64,000 nt of DNA from NCBI RefSeq assembly GCF_015751785.1, contig NZ_JADOTY010000001.1, positions 6,510,001-6,574,000 on the forward strand, read 5' to 3'. This document shows positions 17,032-25,445 of this stretch, one piece after another. Made by a program: the position numbers and the translations under genes. Numbering within the stretch: the first letter of the stretch is position 1; every line of letters starts with the position of its first letter. The stretch comes from Micromonospora vinacea (lineage in GTDB: Bacteria > Actinomycetota > Actinomycetes > Mycobacteriales > Micromonosporaceae). Below the pieces are notes generated by a model. That model made no database searches and was not told the DNA's origin. It was given only the letters and a program-made list of their open reading frames with translations.

Positions 17032-17616
17032 GTGATCCGTACCCTGCTCGCCCTGGACGGCGCCCTGGTTCTGGGCGCGCTGTCGTTCGTCCTCGCCGCC
17101 GAGGAGGACATCCGTGTCGTGGCGGAGGTGGATCGCGGCGACGCGGTCTCCGCGGCCGTCCGCGCCCAGCGCCCCGACGTCGTGGTAGCCGACCTCGACT
17201 TCGTCGAGGGAGTCGATCCCGACCGCCTCGGCCGGTGCCCCGTCCTGGTGCTGGCCCACCCGCATCGGGCCCGGCGACTGCGAGGCATGTTGTGCCCGAC
17301 CAGGGCGGTCGGCATCCTGCGCAGTGACGCCGGCCCCCAGCGGGTCATCGACGGGATCCGGCGGCTCGCCCGCCGGGAACCCGTGCTCGACGCGGATCTC
17401 GTCGTCGCGGCACTGCACTCGGACGGCCCACTGACCAGCCGCGAGACCGAGGTGTTGAGGCTGACGGCCGCAGGCGCGCCGGTCGCGGAGGTGGCGGCGG
17501 CGCTCGGGCTCACCCGAGGCACCGTCCGCAACCATCTCGGTCGGATCACCCGCAAGGTCGGCGCGCGTACCCGGGTGGAGGCCGTGCGGATGGCAGGCGA
17601 GGCGGGCTGGATCTGA
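17032..17616 (+). CDS. Second RamR-like NarL-family regulator, degenerate receiver
   Basis: The start chosen is GTG at 17032, with GGGAAGG about 7 bases upstream; it aligns with the start of the neighbouring regulator. An ATG at 16987 would add 15 residues. The 194-residue protein keeps Asp54 (DVVVADLDF), but the acidic pocket is reduced (LLALDG) and the conserved Lys is Arg (GILRSDAG). The C-terminal LuxR-type helix-turn-helix is intact (LTSRETEVLRLTAAGAPVAEV, then LGLTRGTVRNHLGRITRK). It ends 30 bp from the end of ramB, in convergent orientation, just where ramR lies in Streptomyces. It is the better positional candidate for RamR. Confidence 0.85.
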   Translation: MIRTLLALDGALVLGALSFVLAAEEDIRVVAEVDRGDAVSAAVRAQRPDVVVADLDFVEGVDPDRLGRCPVLVLAHPHRARRLRGMLCPTRAVGILRSDAGPQRVIDGIRRLARREPVLDADLVVAALHSDGPLTSRETEVLRLTAAGAPVAEVAAALGLTRGTVRNHLGRITRKVGARTRVEAVRMAGEAGWI

Positions 17617-17646
17617 CCGGCACAGTCGGGCGCGGATGTACGGGAT

Positions 17647-19425
17647 TCAGCCCTGACGCGCCGACGCCGCCGGGGATGGCACCACCGAGTCGTCCCAGCA
17701 GCCGACGAGCACCCGGTAGGTGGCCGAGCGGACCAACAACTGTTCGTGCGTGCCCACCACTGGCGCGTCGCCGTCGAGGACCAGCACCCGACCGGCCCGC
17801 AGCGCGGAACTGATCCGGTGTGCGATCACCACGAGGGTGCCGGGCCGTCGGGCGAAGGCGGCCTCGACTGTCGCTTCCAGCGCCGGGTCCAGGTGACAGG
17901 TCGCCTCGTCGAGGACCACCAACGGCGCGGGTGCCAACCAGGCCCGGACCGCCGCGATGAGCTGCCGCTCGCCGGCGGAGAGCAGGGCCGGCGTGACCGG
18001 CGCGCCCAGGCCGCCCAGGCGGGTCGCCAGGGGACGCGCGCCGAGCGCGTCGAGGGCGACTTCCAGCGTGTGGTCGTCGGCGTCCGGCCGGAGGTAGCGG
18101 AGGTTGTCGGCGAGACTGCCGGTGAAGACGTACGCCTCCTGGGGAACCAGCACCCGCATCCGGGCCAGGGCGGCCGGCTCGATCTCGGCGACAGTCGTGC
18201 CGGCCAGGTGGACAGTGCCTGCCTGCGGCGGCACCAGACCGGCTATCAGGGCGGCCAGTGTGGACTTGCCCGCACCGCTGGGGCCCACCACGGCGAGATG
18301 GTCCCGGTCGGCCAGTGTCAGTGAGAAGTTCTGCAGGACGGGCCGGGCGTGCGGACCATAGCCGAAGGTCAGTCCCCGCACCTCGACGGCTGGCGGGCGG
18401 GCGGTGGGACCGGTGGGCGGTCGGCGGCGGGGCGTCCGGGCGGCGGGGGTCGACGGGCGGGGGTCGTCCGAGACCGGACAGGTGCGCAGGATGTTCTCCA
18501 GGGTGACCGCGTAGCGCAGCCCGCCAGCGCCGAGGCCCTGCACCAGGGTGTGCAGGGCGGGTTGCAACCCGGTGGAGACGTAGATCAGCGCTCCCAGCAC
18601 CGCGCCGGCGGTGAGACCCCGCTCGACCAGCCACGGGGCGGCCACCATCAGCACCAGCAGTGGCAGCCAGCCGCCGATGCCGAGGCTGAGGCTGCGGATC
18701 GCCGCCATCCGGGCGAGCATGCGTTCGGCGGCGGCCTGCGCCGACACCCAGCGCGCCACCTCCGTCGTCACGCGTGCCTGGGCGCCGCAGGCCAGCACGT
18801 CACGGTGACCTGCCAGCGCGGTCGCCGCGCACTGGCCGAGCTGCTCACCGGCCCGGACGTACGCGCGCTGGTGCGTCACCATCGCCGGCAGCGCGGCGAG
18901 GAACACGACCAGACCGGCGACCAGCGGCGCGACCGCCAGCGCCGCCGCCACCGGTGCCAGGGCGAGCAGGCCGAGCACTGCCGCGCCAGCGGAGAAGAGG
19001 AAACCGCGGGTCACCATCAGCAGACCGGCGAAGGTGTCGCGGACGATCTCCATCTGGTGGGTCAGCCTGGTCACGGCGACGCTGTCCGGGCGGCCACCCG
19101 CCCTGGTGGCGTCGCGCAGCGCGCCCCGAACCACCTGGGCGGCCACCTCGTCGCGGAACGGCTCGACCACGGCGCCGAGGCTCCGGTACGTCCGGCCGGT
19201 GGCCGCCGCGCCGACCAGCACGGCCACGGCGAGGACCCCCAACCAGGCCAGGCCGTTGAGGAGACGTCCGGCCAGAAATCCCTCGTCGACGGCGCGGGCG
19301 ACCAGGTAGCCGGCGAGCAGCGCGGGCAGCGACTCGACGAGCGACCAGCCGCCGAGCCGGGCGAGCTCCCGCCGACGGGCGCGCAGCGCCCGCCAGGTCA
19401 CCTGGCGTACGCCGGGACGGCTCAC
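17647..19425 (-). CDS. ramB: RamB-like ABC exporter of the lanthipeptide
   Basis: The 592-residue half-transporter has an N-terminal six-helix membrane domain (~20-310) and a C-terminal ATPase with Walker A GPSGAGKST (381-389), a Q-loop (VLVPQEAYVF) and Walker B LVVLDEATCHLD. The signature is LSAGERQ rather than LSGGQ, a mild deviation. It starts at GTG 19425, overlapping the ramA stop by 4 bp. It should form a heterodimer with RamA to export the modified peptide. Order ramC-ramS-ramA-ramB matches the SapB locus of Streptomyces. Confidence 0.88.
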   Translation of the reverse strand: MSRPGVRQVTWRALRARRRELARLGGWSLVESLPALLAGYLVARAVDEGFLAGRLLNGLAWLGVLAVAVLVGAAATGRTYRSLGAVVEPFRDEVAAQVVRGALRDATRAGGRPDSVAVTRLTHQMEIVRDTFAGLLMVTRGFLFSAGAAVLGLLALAPVAAALAVAPLVAGLVVFLAALPAMVTHQRAYVRAGEQLGQCAATALAGHRDVLACGAQARVTTEVARWVSAQAAAERMLARMAAIRSLSLGIGGWLPLLVLMVAAPWLVERGLTAGAVLGALIYVSTGLQPALHTLVQGLGAGGLRYAVTLENILRTCPVSDDPRPSTPAARTPRRRPPTGPTARPPAVEVRGLTFGYGPHARPVLQNFSLTLADRDHLAVVGPSGAGKSTLAALIAGLVPPQAGTVHLAGTTVAEIEPAALARMRVLVPQEAYVFTGSLADNLRYLRPDADDHTLEVALDALGARPLATRLGGLGAPVTPALLSAGERQLIAAVRAWLAPAPLVVLDEATCHLDPALEATVEAAFARRPGTLVVIAHRISSALRAGRVLVLDGDAPVVGTHEQLLVRSATYRVLVGCWDDSVVPSPAASARQG

Positions 19426-21149
19426 GACCCACCGCCGGCCGGCTGGAAGACGGCCCGGTAGTCCGGGTCGGCCCACAGTTGCCGGTGCGGCGCCAGGCCA
19501 CGTAGCCGTCCGCCGTCCAGCCAGGCGACGAGGTCGGCCGCCGCGGCCGCCGCGGTCCGGTGGGTGACCACCAGTCGGGTACGCCCCCCGGCGCGCCCGA
19601 GCACCGCCTCGGTGATCCGGTGTTCGGTAGCGGTGTCGAGGCTGGACGTCGCGTCGTCCAGGATGAGCAGCCGTTCGGCGGCGAACGCGCGGGCGAGGCC
19701 GAGGCGTTGGGTCTCGCCCCCGGAGAGCGGTGTGTCCACCAGCGGGGTGCGGTAGCCGCCGGGCAGGCGGTCGATCACGTCGGCGACCGCCGCCATCCGG
19801 GCCGCCCGCAGAACCGCCGGCGTGGCCGGGCTCCGATCGGCCGGCGGCGCCGCCGAGTCGGCCGGCAGCGCCAAGCCGATCGCGTCGTGGACGGTCGCGC
19901 CGATCAGCACCGGCCGGTCGAAGGCGTAACCGACGGCCCGGCGCAGCGCCGCGTCGTCGAGGTCCCGCAGCGGCACACCGTCCAGTCGCACCTCACCGCC
20001 GTCGGGGTCGTACAGCCGACCCGCCACCGCCGCCAGTGTCGACTTGCCGGCACCGGACGCTCCGACGACGGCCACTGTGGCCCCGGCCGGCACGTCCAGG
20101 TCGATGCCGTCCAGGATGGGCCGGCCGTCGCCGGCGAGCACGCACACCCCGCGCAGTCGCAGGGCGCCGCGGCCGGGCGGGAGGGGCCGATCGCCTGCCG
20201 GTGTGGCGGGCTGCGTCAGCAGCTCGGCGACCCGGTGTGCTCCCGCGCGGCTGCGGACCAGGTGGTTCAGGGTGGCGAGCACTGCACCGAGCCCGGCGCC
20301 CAGGGCCGCGTACCGGACCGCGGCGACCAGTTCACCTGGCGTGAGCCAGCCTGCGGTCAGGGCGTACCCGCCGACCGCGATGACGCTCAGGTTCACCAGT
20401 GGCGCCACGGCCGAGGTGCGCGCACTCGCCCGGGCCAGCAGTCCCCAGGTGCGTCGGCCGTGCCGGTCCAGCTCCGGTAGGGCCGCCAGCACCCGGTCCT
20501 CCTCGCGAGGGGTGGTGCCGGCGGCGGCGATGGTCCGGGCACCGGTCAGCGACTCCAGCAGCCGGCCGGCGATGGTGCCGAGCACCCGTTGGTACCGGGC
20601 GGTCGCGGCCGAGGCGTCGGTCACGAAGGCGCGCATGAGGACGGCGAGCAGGCCGAGACCGGCGAGCAGGGTGACCCCGAGGACCGGTTCCATGATGACG
20701 AGCGCGACGACGCTGCCGAGCGGTGGGAGCACCGCCACGATGGACAGGACCACGGCGTTGCCGGCCTGCCCCGCGTCGGCGGCCTGGCCGACCAACCGGC
20801 CGACGAGATCACCCACCGGGTGCCGGCGGGTGGCGCGGACGTCCACGGCGAACAGGTGACGCAGCAGGCGCCGGCGCAGACCGGCGGTGGCGCGCGCCGC
20901 ACCGAACCCACTGGCCAGGTCCGTGAGGGTGTCGACGCAGATGAGGACGACGACCAGTGCGCAGGCGGTCACCGCCCACCAGCCGGAGCCGCGGTCGAGG
21001 GCGGCGTCGACGGCGCGGCCGAGGACCGCGGGGAGCAGCAGTTCGGCGGCCGCGCCGAGCAGCGCGACCGCCGCGAGTGCGGCGGTCCAGCCGCCGCCCG
21101 CCAGGACCGTCTGCCGCAGCAGCCTGTCCCCCACGGCGAACGTCGGCAT
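19422..21149 (-). CDS. ramA: RamA-like ABC exporter of the lanthipeptide
   Basis: The 575-residue half-transporter has a membrane domain (~15-300) and an ATPase domain with Walker A GASGAGKST (363-371), LSGGETQRLGLARAF and Walker B LLILDDATSSLD. The second carboxylate after Walker B is Asp instead of the usual Glu, which often marks a weak site in heterodimeric exporters. The start is ATG at 21149 with GGGAGG 5 bases upstream. It follows ramS by 72 bp containing a strong hairpin. With RamB it probably exports the SapB-like peptide across the membrane. Confidence 0.88.
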   Translation of the reverse strand: MPTFAVGDRLLRQTVLAGGGWTAALAAVALLGAAAELLLPAVLGRAVDAALDRGSGWWAVTACALVVVLICVDTLTDLASGFGAARATAGLRRRLLRHLFAVDVRATRRHPVGDLVGRLVGQAADAGQAGNAVVLSIVAVLPPLGSVVALVIMEPVLGVTLLAGLGLLAVLMRAFVTDASAATARYQRVLGTIAGRLLESLTGARTIAAAGTTPREEDRVLAALPELDRHGRRTWGLLARASARTSAVAPLVNLSVIAVGGYALTAGWLTPGELVAAVRYAALGAGLGAVLATLNHLVRSRAGAHRVAELLTQPATPAGDRPLPPGRGALRLRGVCVLAGDGRPILDGIDLDVPAGATVAVVGASGAGKSTLAAVAGRLYDPDGGEVRLDGVPLRDLDDAALRRAVGYAFDRPVLIGATVHDAIGLALPADSAAPPADRSPATPAVLRAARMAAVADVIDRLPGGYRTPLVDTPLSGGETQRLGLARAFAAERLLILDDATSSLDTATEHRITEAVLGRAGGRTRLVVTHRTAAAAAADLVAWLDGGRLRGLAPHRQLWADPDYRAVFQPAGGGS

Positions 21150-21173
21150 CGGTCCTCCCGTTGGTACGCGGTT

Positions 21174-21205
21174 GCCCTGGGTGGGCACGTCTACCCACCC
21201 AGGGC
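21174..21205 (-). terminator. Hairpin attenuator between ramS and ramA
   Basis: A perfect 12-bp stem (CCCTGGGTGGG plus one outer G-C pair) encloses an 8-base loop, midway between the ramS stop and the ramA ribosome-binding site. No U-tract follows. Partial termination here would leave more ramS than ramAB message, as proposed for class III lanthipeptide operons in general. Confidence 0.65.
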
Positions 21206-21221
21206 CCCACGTGTGCGTGGA

Positions 21222-21341
21222 TCAGTTGCAGGTCGTGACGGAGAGCGAGCTGTCGCCGCAGAGCAGCAGGCTCGCCCGGCTACCGCCACCGGTGCGGTCG
21301 GCCGGAGCCATCTCCAGGCCCTGGAGGTCCAGAAGTGCCAT
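21222..21341 (-). CDS. ramS: SapB/AmfS-type class III lanthipeptide precursor
   Basis: This 39-residue gene is too short for usual ORF calling. The leader starts MALLDLQGLE, matching the conserved LxDLQ leader box read by class III synthetases. The core has two SxxSxxxC motifs, SRASLLLC (residues 21-28) and SSLSVTTC (31-38), ending in Asn39. The core is almost identical, as I recall it, to Streptomyces coelicolor SapB, with Val in place of Ile. A perfect GGGAGG lies 8-9 bases before the ATG at 21341, inside the last codons of ramC. Ser residues should be dehydrated and the Cys residues cyclised by RamC, giving a two-ring amphiphilic peptide. Confidence 0.93.
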   Translation of the reverse strand: MALLDLQGLEMAPADRTGGGSRASLLLCGDSSLSVTTCN

Positions 21342-21346
21342 GTCGT

Positions 21347-23944
21347 TCACCTCCCTTCCATCCGTTCGCCGATCAGGTCGCCCCCGCTGTCGCGAGGGAG
21401 TCTGTTCGCGCCCGGCAGGGGCGCGAGGAAGGGCAGCGCCGGCGGCTGGTCGTGTTGCGCGCTGGCCAGCGCGTACAGCACGCCGGCGGTGCCGGTGCCG
21501 AAGTCCATGGAGAGGCGCAGCAACTGCTCACCGGGGAAGGCGGTCCCGTCCCGGTACGGCAGCGCGTGCCAGGCCAGCCGATCCACCTGCGCGTCGAGTT
21601 CGCGGCGGTCGGTGTCGTCGGCCGAGGCGGCGAGGTAGGTGATGATGCCGGCCCGGCCGGCGAAGAGCCCGGACTGTGCGTAGAACGGTGAGCGCGCGGC
21701 GCGGCGGACCCCCGCGCTCGCCTCGGCGAACCGGTCGTCGTCCCGGTGGCGCAGGTACTGGTCGAGGACCAGCCCGATGCCGACGCTGCCGTGCGCCAGG
21801 TAGGGCATGGTGCGCCAGCCCTCGTTGACCTCCAGGGCACCGTCCGGACGCAGCACGCACCGGCGCAGGTCCTGACGCAGCGCCGTGGCGGCGTGCCCCA
21901 ACAGCTCGTCGTCGCCGCTGAGCTCGTAGAGCCGCACCAGCATCAGCGCCGGCCCGGTCCGGCCACGCAACAGCCCGGCGTACGGGTTACGTCCGCCGCT
22001 GATGTCCGGGCCCGGGTCGTCGGCCAGCTGCCCGATCACCTGCTCGGCCGCCCGCCACGCGGCGTCGTACAGCGACGCCTCCCCGGTCCGCCCGGCCAGT
22101 TCGGCCAGGTTGAGCGCGATGCCGGACAGTCCGCTCGCCAGGCTGTGGTCGAGCCCGTCCAGGGGTTCCCGCAGGCAGATGTCGAGAACGTCCAGCGCGT
22201 CCTGCCGGCGTCCGAGGTGCTCGAGGGCGTACGCGACGCCGTGCAGCCCGTCGTAGAAGCCGCAGCGGGTGCCGGACGGAGGCGCTGTCGCCCGCCGCAC
22301 CAGCCAGTCTTCGTGCTCGGGCCACCGACCGGCACCGCTCTTGTCGAGCGCGTACAGCACTCCCGCCGCCCCGTGGGCGAGGTTGAGACCGCCGCTGCGG
22401 AACTGTTCGATGTCTCCGGGAAAGAGCCGGTCGTCGCGCTCGGGGGTGGCGCTGGCCACGATCGCCGTCGTCAGCCGCTCGCGCATGGTGCGCCAGTCGT
22501 GCGCGCCGAACTCCCCTGCGGGGCCCGCGGTGACCTGCTGACCACCGGTGATCTCCTCGACCGCCGGATCGAGGAAGGACCTCGGCACCGGGAAGTTCGC
22601 GGCGATGATGTCGGCGAGGTGGGTCACCTTCGCCGGGGCGAGCCGGACCAGCTGGGTCAGTGGCAGGAACAGCGCCAACCGCAGGCACGCCAGGGCGTAC
22701 CGGTCGACCGCCGGCCCGGTCCGGTCCCTCGGCGCCGCGAAGCCCTGGTTGCGCAGCCCGGGACGGCGGTGCCCGGCGATCGGGGCGGCCACCTCGAAGT
22801 CGACCAGGGCCACACGGTCGTCCGGTCGGATCATGATGTTGAACAGGTGCAGGTCCCCGTAGACCAGGCCGCGCTCGTGGATCGCCGCCACGACGGATTC
22901 GACCTGCTCGTACGTCTGGCGGGCCCATCGGGCGTAGGCCGCCCGGTCGCCGTCGGTCGCGTCGGCGTCGATCAGCGGGTACCGGTCGACCAGCACCTTG
23001 TTCAGCGGTCGCCCCTCGATGAACTCGAGCGCGAGGAACCGGTGCTCGCCGAGCGCGAACTCGTCGTGCACCCGGGGCACCTGCGGCAGGTCGGCGAGTT
23101 GCCGCAGGGCCTGCGCCTCGCGGGCCAGCCGGGCGACGGCGTCGGTGCCGTCGGCGTCCAGGCCGGCGTGCGGTCGGGCCTCCTTCAGCACCACAGCGGT
23201 GTCGGTGCGCAGGTCCCTGCCCACGTACAGCCCGCCGCCGTTCGAGAAGTGGATCACCCGCTCGATCCGGTACGGCACCTGGTCTGTGCTGGTGCCGCCG
23301 CGGGCGGCCAGGTGCGGGCCGAGGAAGTCGGGCACTGTGACCCAGGACGGTACGTGGAAGACCGGCTCCCGGCGGTCCGGCACCAGCGTGCCGGAGTCGT
23401 CCTCGATCGCCGGCACCACCTGGCCGTCGGGAGAGTGGCAGTAGCGGGCGGCGAAGCCGCCGTAGCGCACGTAGACCGGGCCGGCGCCGTAGCGGAGGTC
23501 ACTGAGGATGTACGGCCCGGGTTCGCCGGTGAGCAGTTCGTCGAGTTCCTTGCAGGCCAGCTCCAGTTCCGCGTCGTCGCGGGGATAGACAGTGACGAAC
23601 TTGCCGCTGGCGGCCCGGGCGGCGTACTTGGAATTGCGGAGCAGCATCGTGCGCGGCCCGCGCAGGAACTTGAAGGACAGGCCGCGGGGGACGCAGTAGT
23701 CCCAGACCGCGTCCAGCACCCGCTCGGCGTTCGCCAGACCCGCCGAGACATGGATCTTCCAGCCCTGCTGCGGCAGCGAGCCGCCGTCGGGCGCGTAGAT
23801 CAGCCAGTCGTCGAGCGGCTCGCGGCGCCAGCCGGTCGGCATCGGCCGTTCGGCGGCCGGGAAGACGGGTTGTGCGACGGCGCTGCCGAGCGAGTCGTAG
23901 AACAGCGGATCCGCGGCGCAGTAGCTGTCGTAGCGTTCGTCCAC
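21347..23944 (-). CDS. ramC: RamC-like class III lanthionine synthetase
   Basis: The 865-residue enzyme has the three LanKC domains: an N-terminal lyase (~1-200), a Ser/Thr kinase-like domain (~225-500) and a LanC-like cyclase (~520-865). In the kinase, the catalytic loop is YGDLHLFN (Asp364, Asn369), the metal Asp is Asp382 in VDFE, and Lys254 sits in VVLKEA. The cyclase keeps helical repeats (GLHGVAYALEHL, SGLSGIALNLAEL, AHGSVGIGLVL), but the zinc Cys-His pair of class I LanC is absent, as usual for this class. It phosphorylates and eliminates Ser in RamS and closes the rings. The start is GTG at 23944; ramS begins 5 bp after its stop. Confidence 0.93.
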   Translation of the reverse strand: MDERYDSYCAADPLFYDSLGSAVAQPVFPAAERPMPTGWRREPLDDWLIYAPDGGSLPQQGWKIHVSAGLANAERVLDAVWDYCVPRGLSFKFLRGPRTMLLRNSKYAARAASGKFVTVYPRDDAELELACKELDELLTGEPGPYILSDLRYGAGPVYVRYGGFAARYCHSPDGQVVPAIEDDSGTLVPDRREPVFHVPSWVTVPDFLGPHLAARGGTSTDQVPYRIERVIHFSNGGGLYVGRDLRTDTAVVLKEARPHAGLDADGTDAVARLAREAQALRQLADLPQVPRVHDEFALGEHRFLALEFIEGRPLNKVLVDRYPLIDADATDGDRAAYARWARQTYEQVESVVAAIHERGLVYGDLHLFNIMIRPDDRVALVDFEVAAPIAGHRRPGLRNQGFAAPRDRTGPAVDRYALACLRLALFLPLTQLVRLAPAKVTHLADIIAANFPVPRSFLDPAVEEITGGQQVTAGPAGEFGAHDWRTMRERLTTAIVASATPERDDRLFPGDIEQFRSGGLNLAHGAAGVLYALDKSGAGRWPEHEDWLVRRATAPPSGTRCGFYDGLHGVAYALEHLGRRQDALDVLDICLREPLDGLDHSLASGLSGIALNLAELAGRTGEASLYDAAWRAAEQVIGQLADDPGPDISGGRNPYAGLLRGRTGPALMLVRLYELSGDDELLGHAATALRQDLRRCVLRPDGALEVNEGWRTMPYLAHGSVGIGLVLDQYLRHRDDDRFAEASAGVRRAARSPFYAQSGLFAGRAGIITYLAASADDTDRRELDAQVDRLAWHALPYRDGTAFPGEQLLRLSMDFGTGTAGVLYALASAQHDQPPALPFLAPLPGANRLPRDSGGDLIGERMEGR

Positions 23945-24077
23945 CGTCCCGCCGCCCCTCGAATCCGGCCGGCTGCTGTTCCGGCGTCGAATCGAGTCTC
24001 ATCGACGGGACGTGGTGCGCCCCAGTGCGCTTAGTCACGACCTTCGATGTGAGGTGCACAGGTACTCATGACATTAG
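23945..24077 (-). promoter_or_regulatory. ramC upstream region with repeated TTAGTCA
   Basis: The 133-bp gap upstream of ramC must hold its promoter. The heptamer TTAGTCA occurs at 24031-24037 and 24074-24080, 43 bp apart (about four helical turns), on the same strand. Such spaced direct repeats could be activator sites. No clear -10/-35 pair is apparent. This is a weak, position-based suggestion. Confidence 0.25.
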
Positions 24078-24623
24078 TCAGGCCCGCACACCGTAGACGG
24101 CGGCGCCCATCGGCTTGTCGACTTCCAGGTCCGCTACCGCGGCGACGCGGGCGATCATCATGTACTGCCCGATCACCATCAGGAGTTCGACCACCTCGCG
24201 CGGGGAGAGCAACCCGGTCAGTGCGGCGGTGGTGTCGTCGGGCGGGCAGACGTCGCGGACGACTTCGGTGGTGAAACGCAGGACGATCCGCTGGTCCGAC
24301 GTGAAACAGTCGGTTTCGATCTCGTTGCGCCCGAGGGCGTGGATCATCTCGTCGGTGGCGCCGACGGATCGGGCGATGGGCTCGTGCTGAACCCACTCGT
24401 ATGTGACGTCGCTCAGTTGGGCGACTCGCAGGATCGCGATTTCGCGGAGCAGCGGGTCGAGGGCCAGGTCCTTGAGTAGCGTGCCGCCCCAGCGCATCCA
24501 GGGCGGAAACGCCGTCTCGGCGTGGGCCATGACGCGGAAGAAGTTCAGGGGAAGCGCGGCCTGCAGCGCGTCGCGGACCGGCGCTGGGGCATCGGCGGGG
24601 TTCACGTACGGCAGGCGACTCAC
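24078..24623 (-). CDS. Carboxymuconolactone decarboxylase (CMD/AhpD-like) family protein
   Basis: The 181-residue protein matches the CMD family: FFRVMAHAETAFPPWM, LREIAILRVAQLSDVTYEWVQHEPIA and the C-terminal LLSPREVVELLMVIGQYMMIAR. The paired cysteines of true AhpD peroxidase partners are absent, and the YEWxxH motif fits gamma-carboxymuconolactone decarboxylase-like members of unknown substrate. ATG at 24623 is the likely start. Its stop is 133 bp from ramC, on the same strand, so it could be cotranscribed into the ram promoter region. A 232-bp gap with no evident gene separates it from padR upstream. Confidence 0.85.
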   Translation of the reverse strand: MSRLPYVNPADAPAPVRDALQAALPLNFFRVMAHAETAFPPWMRWGGTLLKDLALDPLLREIAILRVAQLSDVTYEWVQHEPIARSVGATDEMIHALGRNEIETDCFTSDQRIVLRFTTEVVRDVCPPDDTTAALTGLLSPREVVELLMVIGQYMMIARVAAVADLEVDKPMGAAVYGVRA

Positions 24624-24855
24624 GTTTTCCCCTTACAAGCGGCAAATCGGGTGTTACGGACCATATCCCGATCCCCGTTGCGCCCGCCGCCGATCTGTTC
24701 GGATACCGCTGTTCCGACCACGATGACGTTCGCGAAGCAGGCCACTCACCGGACTGCACCTTGGGTTCCCACAGGCCGGCGCGCACGACCAGCAGCAGAT
24801 GCGCGCATTGACGCGGGGCTGCGGACAGTCGGCCTACCGGAAGTCGGTCCGGTGG

Positions 24856-25383
24856 TCATCGCGTGAGGGATGTCAGCATTTCCCGCAGCCAGGCAATCTC
24901 CGTGCGGCTGGTGACGGTGGCGATGCGGAACAGTCCCTGACGAAAGGGGTCGTCGGGGAAGTCGTCGGCGCGCAGTGGCCGGTCGCCGTCCCAGAAGAAG
25001 CTCGCCGGCTGGGTGAGGAAATTCAGCCGCCGACGCAGTACGGCCCCCTGGGCCGCCGGGTCGTCAAGGTGGCGCAGGAAGGCCAGCAGCGTGAACCAGC
25101 GGTTCTCGTCGGTGATGAACAGCTCGTCGGGTGCGCGGAGCTGACGCAGCAACTCCGCCTGCCCGGCCGGGCTCAGGGTCAGCACGTGTCGTGGTGCTGC
25201 CATCTGGCCAGCCTGCACGTCGCGGCGCAGCAAGCCCGCACGTTCCATGCGCTTGATCGTCGGATACAGCGTCCCGTCCGCAATCGGCCGGACGTGGCCG
25301 GTGAGTGCGGCCACGCGCCTGCGCAGCTCGTAACCGTGCAGCGGGGCGTCGGCCAGGAAGCCCATTATCGCGAACTCCAACAC
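24856..25383 (-). CDS. PadR family transcriptional regulator
   Basis: The 175-residue protein has the PadR winged helix at the N-terminus (FAIMGFLADAPLHGYELRRR, GTLYPTIKRMERAGLL) and a helical C-terminal dimerisation region. The start is GTG at 25383. A TAACCT -10-like hexamer (25395 to 25390 on the minus strand) lies 6 bases before it, so the message is probably leaderless. It is divergent from an alpha/beta hydrolase gene with a shared palindrome between them, which suggests it represses itself and the hydrolase. Confidence 0.88.
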   Translation of the reverse strand: MLEFAIMGFLADAPLHGYELRRRVAALTGHVRPIADGTLYPTIKRMERAGLLRRDVQAGQMAAPRHVLTLSPAGQAELLRQLRAPDELFITDENRWFTLLAFLRHLDDPAAQGAVLRRRLNFLTQPASFFWDGDRPLRADDFPDDPFRQGLFRIATVTSRTEIAWLREMLTSLTR

Positions 25384-25409
25384 CCTGCTAGGTTACATCG
25401 GCCAGGAGA

Positions 25410-25427
25410 TACCTCGAACACGAGGTA
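25410..25427. promoter_or_regulatory. Palindromic operator between padR and hydrolase
   Basis: TACCTCG-AACA-CGAGGTA is a perfect 7-bp inverted repeat centred in the 62-bp divergent intergenic region, just upstream of the padR -10 element and the hydrolase ribosome-binding site. It is the natural candidate for PadR binding. Confidence 0.6.
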
Positions 25428-25445
25428 CCGGTCAGGAGGTATGTG

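Noticed and set aside
21746..24034. 762-codon plus-strand frame opposite ramC
   Set aside because: No domain or start signal; ramC on the other strand has complete lyase, kinase and cyclase motifs.
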